Assembly (NCBI GenBank): GCA_022578605.1
Contig: MU394093.1
Span: forward strand, 248,001-312,000
Reading direction: 5' to 3'
Origin: Camillea tinctor
Lineage: Eukaryota; Ascomycota; Sordariomycetes; Xylariales; Xylariaceae
Length of the DNA: 64,000 nucleotides
Part shown: positions 12,624 through 22,900 of the stretch, piece after piece
How positions within the stretch are numbered: the first letter of the stretch is position 1
How the letters are laid out: the number at the start of each line of letters is the position of its first letter
Program-made: the position numbers and the translations under genes
Notes under the pieces: model-generated
Told to the model about the DNA's origin: nothing
Database searches by the model: none
Seen by the model: the letters and a program-made list of their open reading frames with translations, nothing else

Positions 12624-13169
12624 ATGGCCATTACTCCCATTACTGGTGTATGTATATCTCTACTTGTCATCAATTGCTCCTTTTTTTTTTTCTTTTTTTT
12701 CCCCTTTCTCTAATTTGTGTTTAACTGCTTTGCTCACCATGATTTTTTTTTAGATGCTCCGCCGGGGCCTCATTACCGACCTGTCTATTGCTCTCGGTAC
12801 GTCGTCTGCCGTCCATTCCTTCCGACTCCTTTAGCTAGATAACACCCGAGTCCATAGTTTTGAACTCTCTCTCTCTCTCTCACGACCTTTTTCTATGTTT
12901 CTCGCGACGACATATATATATACATGCGCATTGAAGTTGGACATTGGCTGATTAGCTTGCAGGACTCGGCGTGACTATGGGCAGCTTTTACTGGTAGGGA
13001 CCGCACTTCACTCACTTCCACCTACCGGAAGCGGTACGAACGCACATGTGATAGCTAACTTATAGACTCTCTCTCTCTCAGGTACGGATACCACATGCCC
13101 CGTACCCACCAACGGGACAGCTTCTACAGGCAACTCGAGGACGAGCGGGCAGCGGCGCGAGGTGCTTAG
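12624..13169 (+). CDS. COX9: Cytochrome c oxidase subunit VIIa (Cox9-like), 61 residues
   Basis: Small nuclear-encoded subunit of respiratory complex IV in the mitochondrial inner membrane. Four tiny exons, 12624-12647, 12754-12796, 12963-12993 and 13082-13169, join in frame. All junctions are GT-AG: donors GTATGT, GTACGT and GTAGGG; acceptors TTTAG, TTGCAG and CTCAG. The protein begins MAITPITGMLRRGL, very close to the yeast Cox9 N-terminus, then has one transmembrane helix (about residues 15-34, LSIALGLGVTMGSFYWYGY) and a charged tail with MPRTHQRDSFYRQLEDE, the Cox9/VIIa matrix-side pattern. The usual length is 55-65. It is missed by ORF length filters because no exon exceeds 88 nt. It lies between uL22m (divergent) and SOM1 (convergent). 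Confidence 0.93.
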
Positions 13170-13598
13170 GAGATGTGACGGAACTTTAGGTCACATAGGA
13201 TGGACACTTCCGGCGATGGTGATGGGGTTATGAGTTATTAGTAGGAAAGGGGAACAAGAAACTGAAAATAGAGCAAGGAGCTGGTGCCATAACAGACGAA
13301 TTGGAGTTCAGAACTCGGACGCTGTATTATAAGAGGTTATTTTTACGGCAAATAAAATACAGATTCGAGTATATATACCTTATATAAATATACCGTCATG
13401 TAGATGTGTCTATGTTTCTTGGCATGTAGAATGAAATCCAAACTGTGAATGAAGGTAAATAAAAAATATTTACTTTAGTTTCAGGTAGTAAAGTGAACAA
13501 TTTACTAGTTCAAGTTCAGCTGCCGTCTTTTTCTTCTTCTTTTTTTCTTTTTTCTTTTTTTTTTTTCTTCGCTAGTATTATTTACTACTACCTAGCTC
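13170..13598. other. Convergent intergenic region (COX9 and SOM1 3' ends)
   Basis: These 429 bases hold the 3' regions of two convergent genes. They are AT-rich, with poly-T/CT stretches at 13527-13570 and several AATAAA-like hexamers (for example near 13351 and 13456) that could serve the COX9 transcript. No gene was seen. Confidence 0.5.
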
Positions 13599-14118
13599 CT
13601 AACCGTACATTTCCTGTCTAGTTGCTCTTGTCCCGGGTGCCTCCGCCTCCGACTCGGTCCCCCTCCTTATCCTCATCTCCGACCCCGTCCCTGTCCCTGT
13701 CCCCGCCTTCACCTCCGATTTTTGAACGTCTCTCTTTTTCTCCCACATAGTCGTCTCAACCATAAAACTACCCTTTTTATCCTGACACCTACATAAGTTT
13801 TATTTATTAATAAGCATTACTCGTTTCAGTACCATATAACTTCGAAGTGGAGAAAAAGAAAGAAAGAAGAAAGAAAGAAAGAAAAAAGAAAAGAAGAAAA
13901 GGTTTTCCCCCTTACTGTCGGAACCAACGCTGCACAGGCCAACACCTCACGGGGCTGTTTGACATGTCGGGCCTGTCGATCTGACAATCGTACTGCACCA
14001 TCGAGAGCAGCTCGCAGGCGGAGAGGTCGATCCTGCCGCCCTTACGCCTCCGGCCGTCGTTGACCTGGATTTCCGACTCGAGCTGCGACGTCGGGAAGAC
14101 GCGACAGGGTGGTGTCAT
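13599..14118 (-). CDS. SOM1: Som1, accessory protein of the mitochondrial inner-membrane peptidase
   Basis: Som1 assists the Imp1/Imp2 peptidase that trims proteins sorted to the intermembrane space. Two exons on the minus strand, 14118-13916 and 13788-13599, make 130 residues. An apparent stop after WFRQ at 13912 is the TAA inside the donor GTAAGG. Splicing 127 nt to the acceptor TGTAG continues with CQDKKGSFMVETTMWE, which is the conserved C-terminal block of the filamentous-fungal Som1 family. Exon 1 holds MTPPCRVFPTS, a basic linker and YDCQIDRPDMSNSPVRCWP with the conserved cysteines. The tail past the motif is a low-complexity basic/Glu/Gly stretch. The start at 14118 is the first ATG giving the usual MxPP opening. 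Only 77 bases separate it from the start of the opposite gene. Confidence 0.88.
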
Positions 14119-14195
14119 CCTTTCTTTCTTTTTTATATCTGATCCCCCCTTTATTCTCTTCTTTCCTTTCTGAACACAGGACCGACTTATACGCA
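14119..14195. promoter_or_regulatory. 77-bp bidirectional promoter or leader region
   Basis: This is the whole space between the start codons of SOM1 (-) and the RecA-like gene (+). It is pyrimidine-rich on the plus strand and contains TATATCTGATC. GAACACAG at about 14172-14179 could be the acceptor of an intron in the 5' leader of the plus-strand gene; the transcripts would then overlap. Confidence 0.45.
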
Positions 14196-15558
14196 ATGGC
14201 GGATGCTACGGCAGCGAGGCAGGTGGGTGCTCGGCTGCTTAGCGAAGTGGAGGAGGGCAGTTTGGAAGAGGTATGTATATGTATATGGTTATTGTTATGG
14301 TTATGGTTATTTTTATTGCTGTTATACTATATGGTGATATTATGATTGATGATAAACGGTGGAACATGTAGTACGTAGGTAAACTATGTACCGAGGTACC
14401 TACATAGTAGGTTAGTAGGTACTTGGTTTATGGTACTAATAGAAGTACTAAAAGATGGTTGATGGATGGTGGCTGCTTGTATTTCTTATCTTATCGCCTT
14501 TCTTCCTCTTCCTTGACCTTTATTGTATATCAACTGAGGTTTGAAATATGATACCATCGCCATTATATCATTTCCATTTTATGCCAATTGTTTCCCTTGT
14601 TTATTTTATTTCCTTAATTTCATCTTCTAACATGATATAGCTGCTAAACCTATTACGCGCCAACTTCGTTAACACCACCACTAACACCACCAACACCACT
14701 GCTGCTACTGCTGCTACTGCTGCTACTACTGCTACATCTTCTACGACTCATCCTCTACACCACCACCATCATCATCATCACCGTCACTATCACGCTCCTC
14801 TCCCTATCCCCTCCTTAGCCCACCTCGCCACGCGGCATCAGTACGCGACGCAGTCTGCACCCCCGCCCTTCCTCTCCATCAGCGGTCGCTATCTTCCATT
14901 GCTGTATCACCTTATCTCAACGCTTCTCGCGCCGCCGCACTGCTACACCGTCGTGCTCATTGATGCGGAGGGACGGTTCGATATCACGCGGCTCATCTCC
15001 CCTCCTTCTTCGTTCTCGGCCTCTTCCACTTCCAATTCCTCGACAACCACAGGTGGCTGCACACCGCAAGACCTTAGACACCTATACGTGTATCGCCCAA
15101 CGACGCAGGACCCGGGACAGATAAAGGCTGTGCTAGGGGCGGCGCGAGAGTTTATGTTGTATGGGAAGCACGGGAGCCGGGACCGGGAATGGTGGGGCAC
15201 GGTGGTAATTGGGGGAGGGGGCGGATGGGGGGGCGGAGGAGGGGGAGATGTGATTGCGGGATGGAAAGGATGGCTAAAGGTGGAAAGGGAGGAGGCGGAA
15301 GGGAGCAGGTTCCGCGCAGGTATTAGTGCCGAAGAGGCTTTGGTACTACAGCGAGCACGAGCACAAGCACAACGGGCACAGCAGGCACAGGAGGCACAGG
15401 AGATGGAAGATGAGGAAGGTGAGGAAGGGAAAGAAGGGAAAGAAGGGAAGGAAGAGAAGGCAGGGAAGGAAGATGATGCTGGAGATAGGTGGGTAGCGAG
15501 CTCACCGTGGGGTAGCTACAGATGGAGGGAGAGAGTCAGTGTAATTATAAGGGGTTGA
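14196..15558 (+). CDS. RecA/Rad51-fold protein without a P-loop, XRCC2-like
   Basis: Two exons, 14196-14270 and 14641-15558, give 330 residues; the 370-nt intron starts GTATGT and ends CTAACATGATATAG. The core at about residues 90-260 resembles the RecA-fold paralogues of Rad51: VVLIDAEGRFDITRL matches the IDTEGxFxxxRL strand of Rad51/XRCC2, followed by a DLRHLYVYRP segment and WWGTVVIGG, a plausible Walker B-type strand. The place where Rad51 has GxxxxGKT reads SGRYLPLLYHL, so no Walker A motif is present. Around this lie low-complexity inserts: Thr/Ala and eight His after the first exon, a Gly run, and a Glu/Lys-rich tail. By analogy with P-loop-less paralogues (Csm2/Psy3) it may act structurally in recombinational repair. 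The family assignment is tentative; I rest it on this one region. Confidence 0.6.
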
Positions 15559-16542
15559 GTTTGTAGGGTACATGGTACATGGGTTAGGTGGATATATCGC
15601 TAATACAGGCTGATTGGAGATTAAAGTTATTGCATTGGCAAGGGTCTTCTCCACAATTGAACATTGAGCTACACCACCTATGTATGCTTGACAATGAGAA
15701 TGACAAGCATGGTCCCTCCCCCAAAACCCCCCAATCCCTGTACCATTTTTTTAATTTCACGGTCATTGTCTTTCTTTTTTTCTTCTCCAACTCAATTCAA
15801 CCGATTTCCTTTTCTTCTTCTATTTTACTTTTATACTTTATTTTATTAAAGGTTTCTTTTCTTTTCTTCGGGAGGGTGTATATGAAAATAAAAAAGAGGA
15901 ATAAGGAGGAATAAAGAAAGAAAAAGAAAAAGAAAAGAGAGGGAGCTTAAGCAACTTAGCTTCCCTATACCTCTCACACAACCTCCATCACCTACCTCCC
16001 GTACCTTACAACATACTATTTACATGAACCACTATTTTCCCCGAAGAACAGAACCTAAAGGTAACGGTTAAAAAAAAAGCAAAGAACAAAAAGCAACAAG
16101 CAACAATAGGTAGCAAAAAAAAAAAAAAAAAAAGCCTCTCGACGTAACTCAACAATACATACAAAATTATTTTACTCGAGAGAAGAGAAAGATTATAATT
16201 TCAACAAACTCGAAGGATTCTCTCATATATACTTAGGTATATATATATTCATTATCCATTCGAAAGAAACCTCCCCCAAAAGAGAAAAGGAAAGGGACCA
16301 AAAAAAAAAAAAAGGAAAACCCCAACGTCTTTTATCTTTAGAAGAAAGAGAAGAGGAGTGGGCGAGAGTGGAGAAGAAAAAGCAAAAGCAAAAGAAGAAG
16401 AAGAAGAAGAAGAAGAAGAGGCGGGAATAGAGAGAGGGAGGGAGAGCAAGAGGAAGAAGTAGAGGAAGAGAGGGGAGGGAAAAAGAGAGATTGAACCAAC
16501 AACAACTAAAGGTTTACTGGTCAACACCACGGCAAGGGGAAA
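15559..16542. other. Intergenic region and long leader of the FAR1-domain gene
   Basis: About 1 kb with CT tracts, a poly-A run at about 16116-16132, a GAA microsatellite at about 16396-16418 and purine-rich DNA up to the ATG at 16543. The last several hundred bases are probably 5' UTR. No gene was seen. Confidence 0.45.
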
Positions 16543-18216
16543 ATGGCGTCGTCGTCACCGTCGCAGTACGGTTCTCTTACGCCTCTACAACATTATAATA
16601 ATCAGGGGCAAGGACATTTCGGTACCATGTCTTTCCAACAGATGCCTCAACAACCTCATCATCCACATGCTCATGCTCATGCTCATACTCATCCTCATCA
16701 ACATACTCATCAACATCCACAACATCAGCAACAGCATCAACAACAACAGCATCAACAACATCAACTTCAGCACCCGCATACACATCCTCATCCACATCCT
16801 CACCCTCATACTCATCATCATCAGCAACAACAACAACAACAACATCATAATTATCACCATCACCAGCAACAACAATCACAACCACAACCACAACCACAAC
16901 ACCCTACCACCTCCATCGCCGTCACAACTCCGCAACCTATCTCCCCCATAGGAGGACTCCCCTTGGCGACAACATCGACAACATCAATAGCAACAACGAC
17001 GACATCCAATCCCAATGGCATCCCGCCACAGCAGATCCAACCACATCAGCTGCAATCCCAGATCGCATCCTCCTCCTCCCAAGACATGATAAGTCCACAT
17101 TTAACCTCGACACCCGTTCCTACGAACTCCAACCCCTCGGCGAACATCACTCCTGCCGGCACCCCGAATCTGCAAACCCAACAGCTCCAACCACCGTCAC
17201 AACCGCAGCCCCAATCTCAACAACCCCCGCCGCCCGCACCTAGGCGCAAAGGGGGCAGACCGCCGAAACGTCGACGAACTGAGGAGGACACCCAATCCCC
17301 CGCCGAGCCTGCCCCGCCACCGCCGCAACCTACCGTCCATCCCTTCGTCAGGGGTCCTTACAATACCCTCGAAGATGCCATCTTCTCTCTGCAGCTGCAC
17401 GTTTTCACCTCGGGCTACGGTGTCTCGCAGAAGCGCACCGTAAAGGAGAAGCTGCCGTCTGGGAAGTACGACCCCGACGGAGAGATCATCCGCAAGGACT
17501 TCGCATGCGACCGAGGCGGGAACGAGTTTGTGTCGCAGTCACGCGGCGAGCGACGGCGCGAATCGCGCAAGTGTGGTTGCGGTTGGAAGGCCGCCATCCG
17601 GAGACTGCGCCGCGAGAACGATCGTTGGTTCGTCGAGATCCTCGAGCCGAACCACAACCACCCCGTCACCCCACCCGACGAGATGCACACCATGGCCTCG
17701 TACCGTCGCTGGCAGCGCGAGAACAACGCCGGCATCCGCAGCGCCATCGCCCGCCTTACGCGCGCCGCTGCCATGCCTGCCCGTCAGATCGCAGCCTACC
17801 TCAAGGGCGACTTTGCCGACCCCGACCTCGCCCGCATCGACAAGCAGATCCTGCGTGCCCTGAGCATGAACGACAAGGAGACCACCCCGCTGCCCGATAA
17901 GGAGGACAGCGCCACCGTCTTCGAGATGGTCGCCAACCGCCCCATCATCATACTGCAGGATAACAACAGTGGCGGTAACATGAGCCACCTAATAAATCAA
18001 AGCAACCCTAATAACAACAATAATCATGGCCATACGAACCACCCACCTATGCAGCATCATCCTAGTAATAGTAATAACAACAATAACAACCACAATAACC
18101 ATGCACATATCAACGGTGCGGGCGCCGCCGTCGTAAATACCAGCGGCATGGGTGTTCTGATTCCTACTACCATCGGTAGCGGCAGCGGGGGAGGCGGAGG
18201 AGGAGAAGGCATGTAA
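16543..18216 (+). CDS. FAR1-type (WRKY-GCM1 fold) DNA-binding protein with His/Gln-rich N-terminus
   Basis: Probable nuclear transcription factor of 557 residues in one exon. Residues 1-130 are almost pure His, Gln and Pro. An AT-hook/NLS-like segment, RKGGRPPKRRR, lies at about 235-245. The FAR1 domain spans about 275-375: FACDRGGNEF, then CGCGWKAAIRR, and EPNHNHPVTP, whose Cys and HNH residues fit the zinc-binding C-C-H-H pattern of the FAR1/WRKY-GCM1 superfamily. A charged helical region follows (about 385-455), then Asn/His repeats and a Gly-rich end. FAR1 domains come from Mutator-like transposases, and fungi keep them as regulators; no transposase catalytic domain is present here, so this looks like the domesticated, DNA-binding-only type. 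Target genes are unknown. Confidence 0.82.
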   Translation: MASSSPSQYGSLTPLQHYNNQGQGHFGTMSFQQMPQQPHHPHAHAHAHTHPHQHTHQHPQHQQQHQQQQHQQHQLQHPHTHPHPHPHPHTHHHQQQQQQQHHNYHHHQQQQSQPQPQPQHPTTSIAVTTPQPISPIGGLPLATTSTTSIATTTTSNPNGIPPQQIQPHQLQSQIASSSSQDMISPHLTSTPVPTNSNPSANITPAGTPNLQTQQLQPPSQPQPQSQQPPPPAPRRKGGRPPKRRRTEEDTQSPAEPAPPPPQPTVHPFVRGPYNTLEDAIFSLQLHVFTSGYGVSQKRTVKEKLPSGKYDPDGEIIRKDFACDRGGNEFVSQSRGERRRESRKCGCGWKAAIRRLRRENDRWFVEILEPNHNHPVTPPDEMHTMASYRRWQRENNAGIRSAIARLTRAAAMPARQIAAYLKGDFADPDLARIDKQILRALSMNDKETTPLPDKEDSATVFEMVANRPIIILQDNNSGGNMSHLINQSNPNNNNNHGHTNHPPMQHHPSNSNNNNNNHNNHAHINGAGAAVVNTSGMGVLIPTTIGSGSGGGGGGEGM

Positions 18217-19967
18217 TAAAGTTTGATCGTTAAGAAGGGTATTTGCAGGTACTCGCTACTATGTAGTACTTGGTTCGATCGGGTCGGGCTAGAACGGCTT
18301 GACCATTTGAGACGAAGGGATAGGGGAACCATCTCTCCCCCTCCTCGCTGTTAGCGGAGGACTAAAACAAACCATGGCCAGCCCCCCGAAGCACCATCGG
18401 TTTGTCTATACATTTATATACGTTTATAACTACTGTCTTCTACTGCTGGGCAAAGCGAGCAGGCTCAGTGCCAGGGACCACGAGGAGGATAATAAACCCC
18501 TGCATCTTCAGGAGGTACTCCCTTCTCCATTGACGTTTTCTATAAAAAAAAAGGAAAAAGAAGAAAGGAAAACAACAGAAACAGAAACACACCTACTTTA
18601 CTTCTTGGGCTCGCGACCGGTACTTATTTTCTTTTCTTCTCTTTTATTATATTTATGTTCTGTACGTACGTACACATGCATGTAGCGTGTTTTTTTTTCT
18701 GACGATGGATGTGGATTTTTACTTTATATTTATTTTCATTCTGATGCTTATTTCCTTTTTCTCTCCTTGAAAAGGGGGAGGGGGGGGATGGAGGGAAAAG
18801 GGAAGAGCACGAGTTGAATCCCAAATGATTTTCATGTCTTCAAATCTTGTTCACATATACCAAGGTTAGGTACCAACCTACAAATATCACTTGGGTTATT
18901 TTCAACTTCTACTGCTTTTTAGTTCACTTAATTTGTTGTAAGGTGCACTGGGCGTATTCATTCTTATATTATTTCTTCCATTTATTTTATATTCATAGGT
19001 ATCTACATATCTACATATATGCCATTTGCTATTGTTTCCTATTCTATTCTATTTATCTTCTACTCTACTCTTCATAATTTTTTTCTCTATCACTATTTCT
19101 ATCACTGCTATTACTTTCGTCGTTTTCTGGGGAAAGGATAAAGATGATGCGGGGAGGAAATAAAAAAAAGGGGGGCGAGGGGGGTGGGATATTGTTATCC
19201 CAGGAGAGGACCTACTGTCTGCCCTGCCTACTTATAACGTCATACCTATTTACACATATTATTAGTATTATTCAGAATTTCAAGTTTTCTACAAATCAAC
19301 TACGGCTTGATTTGCTTTTCCTCCTCAAAGAGCATGAAGATGTTTAAACAATATAATATAGGAGTTCTTACACTTTTTCTAGCACTTCGACTTGCTGATA
19401 CCCTTCTTAGAAAATGATAGGGGAGATTAGTTCATTTAGCCCCCTTAAACATCATCAATTGATTCATGACGGGGCCTCCTACCAATAAAAATAAAAGCGA
19501 GATATACACTTGTTGGCTTGTACTCTCTTTATTCCTAAAGCTCCTCCCGAATTGGTAATGTACAGTATCCAAATTCTGTTTCTCTCTTTTCTCGTCACTC
19601 CGTGTAAACCAATCCTAGCCTGGTAATGCAAGTATCCGATTCCACCTCTAGCATACCACTTGTTTTAATGAATAGGCAGGGAGGATTATCCTCTTATATA
19701 CGACCTCCCATTAGGTAAAAACCAATTCGTCATCCATTATTCATTTGACAATGATTGCCCAACGCAAACGCTCCAAAAAGAGAAGTGAAAAGGACCCCCA
19801 TGCATTTCTCTCGTTGATAGTGCTCTCGCTACGCTATGTTATGCAAAAAAAAAAAAAAAAAAAAAAAGGAATATATAGTAAAAAATACAGATTCTGTCGG
19901 GGCAAAAAGATAGATATGTAGATTGAGGATAACCTCCCCACTCCTAAAGCACCATTGCTAAGTAACT
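18217..19967. other. Convergent intergenic region, AT-rich
   Basis: About 1.75 kb between the FAR1-domain gene and the AlkB fusion gene. It contains A/T tracts, a G run near 18780, and poly-A at 19845-19867 close to the 3' end of the minus-strand gene. Short ORFs such as the one at 18374-18685 turn into Lys/Glu or Leu/Phe low-complexity sequence. No gene is supported. Confidence 0.5.
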
Positions 19968-22900
19968 TCAGCTAGACGAAGAAGTAGTAGCACCGGCTAA
20001 GACCTGAGCACCCGAAGCTCTCATCTTGATGTGCTCGTAGTATGCTTTCAAATCTTTGAAATTGAACTCTCCGTCCGTGGAAGATACTATCGCATGCAAG
20101 ACGGGCCAAAACGCAAAGTCAGCCAAGGACATGGCCGATCCGGCGATGAATTCGCCCGCCTCTCGAGCATATGCATCCCATGTGGCCAACTCACGCCTTA
20201 AGGCTTTTGAATCCGTGGGAGCATGGCAGGCTCTATACTTATCAAGAAGGCCCAAGCCCTGCTGAAAGCGCTCAAGTTCGCGCGCGAGGTCGGGAGAGGA
20301 AGAGGGCAGCTGGGCGGAACGCGCCGCATGCTTTCTATCCAGGTATAGCATGATGCCAAGCCCACCGTGGACGGTAGTCTTGGATACATCATTATCGACG
20401 AATTTTATTGGAAGGTCTTCGGGAATCGCTGCGGGGTCCCGGGTGGGTTTCCCATCCTTCCAATGGAAATGGGGTGACATACTACCTCTAGCGTAGCTAA
20501 TGCCATACTCGGCAAGCATGAGTTGTATGCGCATATTGACTACCGGGTCCGATGATAGGAATAAGCGGGCGGCCGTAGAAATATGAAGCACATCGAAGCC
20601 TTCGCCATAGTATTCAGTCCAGTCGAATTCAGTTGATTGGTTTTCCCGCCCAAAACCCTGTAACATTCTTATGGCCTCGGGCGTCTGGCCGTTGACGACT
20701 TCGCGAGCTTGCTCCTTGCTCTTAGCCCTTGCGCCTTGGCCCCATATCAACTTGTTATCTCGGTCCAGGAAAGTTCCTATCTGCCTGAAGGTCAGCGAGA
20801 TTCGACCGCCGTCATAAGCTAGCTCGGCCTCTGATTTCTCGCGGTCGAGTCGCTTGTCTTGTCTGATGCCGTGGAGCCATCGCATATTTGTAACTAATCC
20901 CATCTTGCAAAGCGAATTATGGGGTAGACGGGCGCGCTGAATCTGACGTTTGGGGCCACTAGCCCCGGGGGTTTCCTCTGCTAAGGCACGCTTTTCCTTG
21001 GGCGGTCGTTTTGTGCGTAGGGTCATGGTCCGTTCTGCGCCCAGACTAACATTGGCGATGAAGCTGCCTTTGACAATGTCTAATGTCTTATCACTATGCT
21101 CCGAGATGTAATCGTTACCGTCGCGGTAGAACTGGATCAAGACATGGTTCAAGGGGTGGCCTAGTCGTCTCTCAATCACTCGTTTAATCTCGGCCACTGT
21201 GGGTGAGAAGGCCAGCAGCGGCGGAGACTCGTCGGCGGGGTGACGGTAGACTGGCATTGTACCATCCTCGTCGATCTGTCCCTGGACAGCGACGAGCCTG
21301 GGGACTTCGCCGCCCTGGTGCGACATTCGCTGCCAAAGAACTTCGTCTCGTATCCGCTCGAAAATGTTCTCGGCTAATATCGGCGGTAAGACATCGTAGA
21401 AGACTCTCGTGTCACCCTCGCATAGAGGTTCACTTTCGCTTGGGTTGATATCCGAAGTTTCCATTGTGGCAGGCTTCTTGTCACCTAGAGAGGTCGAATC
21501 CTGGGCTGAGTCCTGGTCTGGTGTTCCATTTGCTATACTACGAGATTCTCGAGCATTCGCCGTCATCTTACTTATAGGGGTTAGGGCCTCTTCAGATGAG
21601 TCAGACGTCTCGTTAGACGACCAAAACCGGCTGGTTTCCACAGTCGAGGGTGTTTCTGCGCCCTTCCGTCGGCTTCGATGGGAGTCAAGCATTTCATGCT
21701 TATGTTCATGCTCATGTTTGGACTCAAGCTCAAGCTGTAGCTCTGCCGAGCTGGAAGACTGTAGGCTGGGCAAGGATATTGCTTGACCCCTCGCCGGGGC
21801 TTGCGCCTCTTGGTGTGACTCGGCTTTCTGTGGCTTAATATCTAAGTTGGCATTGGCACCGGCATCGGCTTTGGCTTTGGCTTTGGCTTTGGCTTTGGCC
21901 TTGTCATTATCATTAGCACTGGTCCCGGCAGCATTACCACCGCTACTGCTACTGCTACTGCTATTGCTACTGCTACCATCGGGTAATGGCGTTCTTCTTC
22001 CCCCCGGAACTAACACATCTCGATTGGTCTGTTTTTCGGTCTGGGGTGTGGGTTCTTCTCCCACGGGCTGAAGCGGTTGGTTGGGCTCTTGCTCTTTCGC
22101 ATGTGTTTGAAGCTCGGGCTTGTCGGCTGCAGGCTCAACACTTAGCGACAGTTTCTCAAATGACGATTGGATTTGGGAGGCCGGGGACACATCGCCGTCC
22201 CCTGCTCTATGATGGTGACATACGGTTGGGTATCTACTAGCTGCCGCTATCGAAGACCTGTGTTCTGGCTTCTGTGGCTGCTTGGACATGGGTGCCAACG
22301 ATTCTAAGACATCCGATGATGCAAGCACATCGCAGCCCGTCGTTTCTGTCATTTGTCTAATGGCACAGCGATGCCGTGTCATGCTTTGGTAGCCGCAGCA
22401 GTCTTCGACAATTGTCATGGTATATCCATGGCTAGCAGCGTCCACAGCAGTAGCCATGACCCCGATATTCGTAAAAGAGCCGCAGATGAATATCTCTGTC
22501 ACAAACTTTATGCGTAGAAGTTGAAGAAGCTGTTTAGACTTGAAGGCAGAGTAATGCGACTTGAAAAGTACGTGATCTTTAGGACCGACAGCTTGTTTGA
22601 CTGTCGGATGCATCTCTATCCCCGGGGTCCCTTGCCGTACGCATTTGCGTAGCTCGGGCTCTCCTTCAGCCAGAAAGGCCTCCGGACAGGATCCGCAGTC
22701 CGCTATCTGAGGCGGTGCACGCGGACGACGACTTTTCGAAGGACCTGAGGAGCCCGGATGCGTCGGGGTCATCGAAGTCAAAATCTGTTCACAGGAGGCT
22801 GACCGCGGGCTCTCAAAGCGGCTCTGCACCCAGATTACCTCGCCGCCGTTCTGCCGGAATCCGTTGACAAACTCGGATATCCGCTCGGGAAGATCCATGG

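Noticed and set aside
16577..16897. Minus-strand Val/Asp-rich ORFs
   Set aside because: Shadows of the His/Gln-coding repeat of the FAR1-domain gene.
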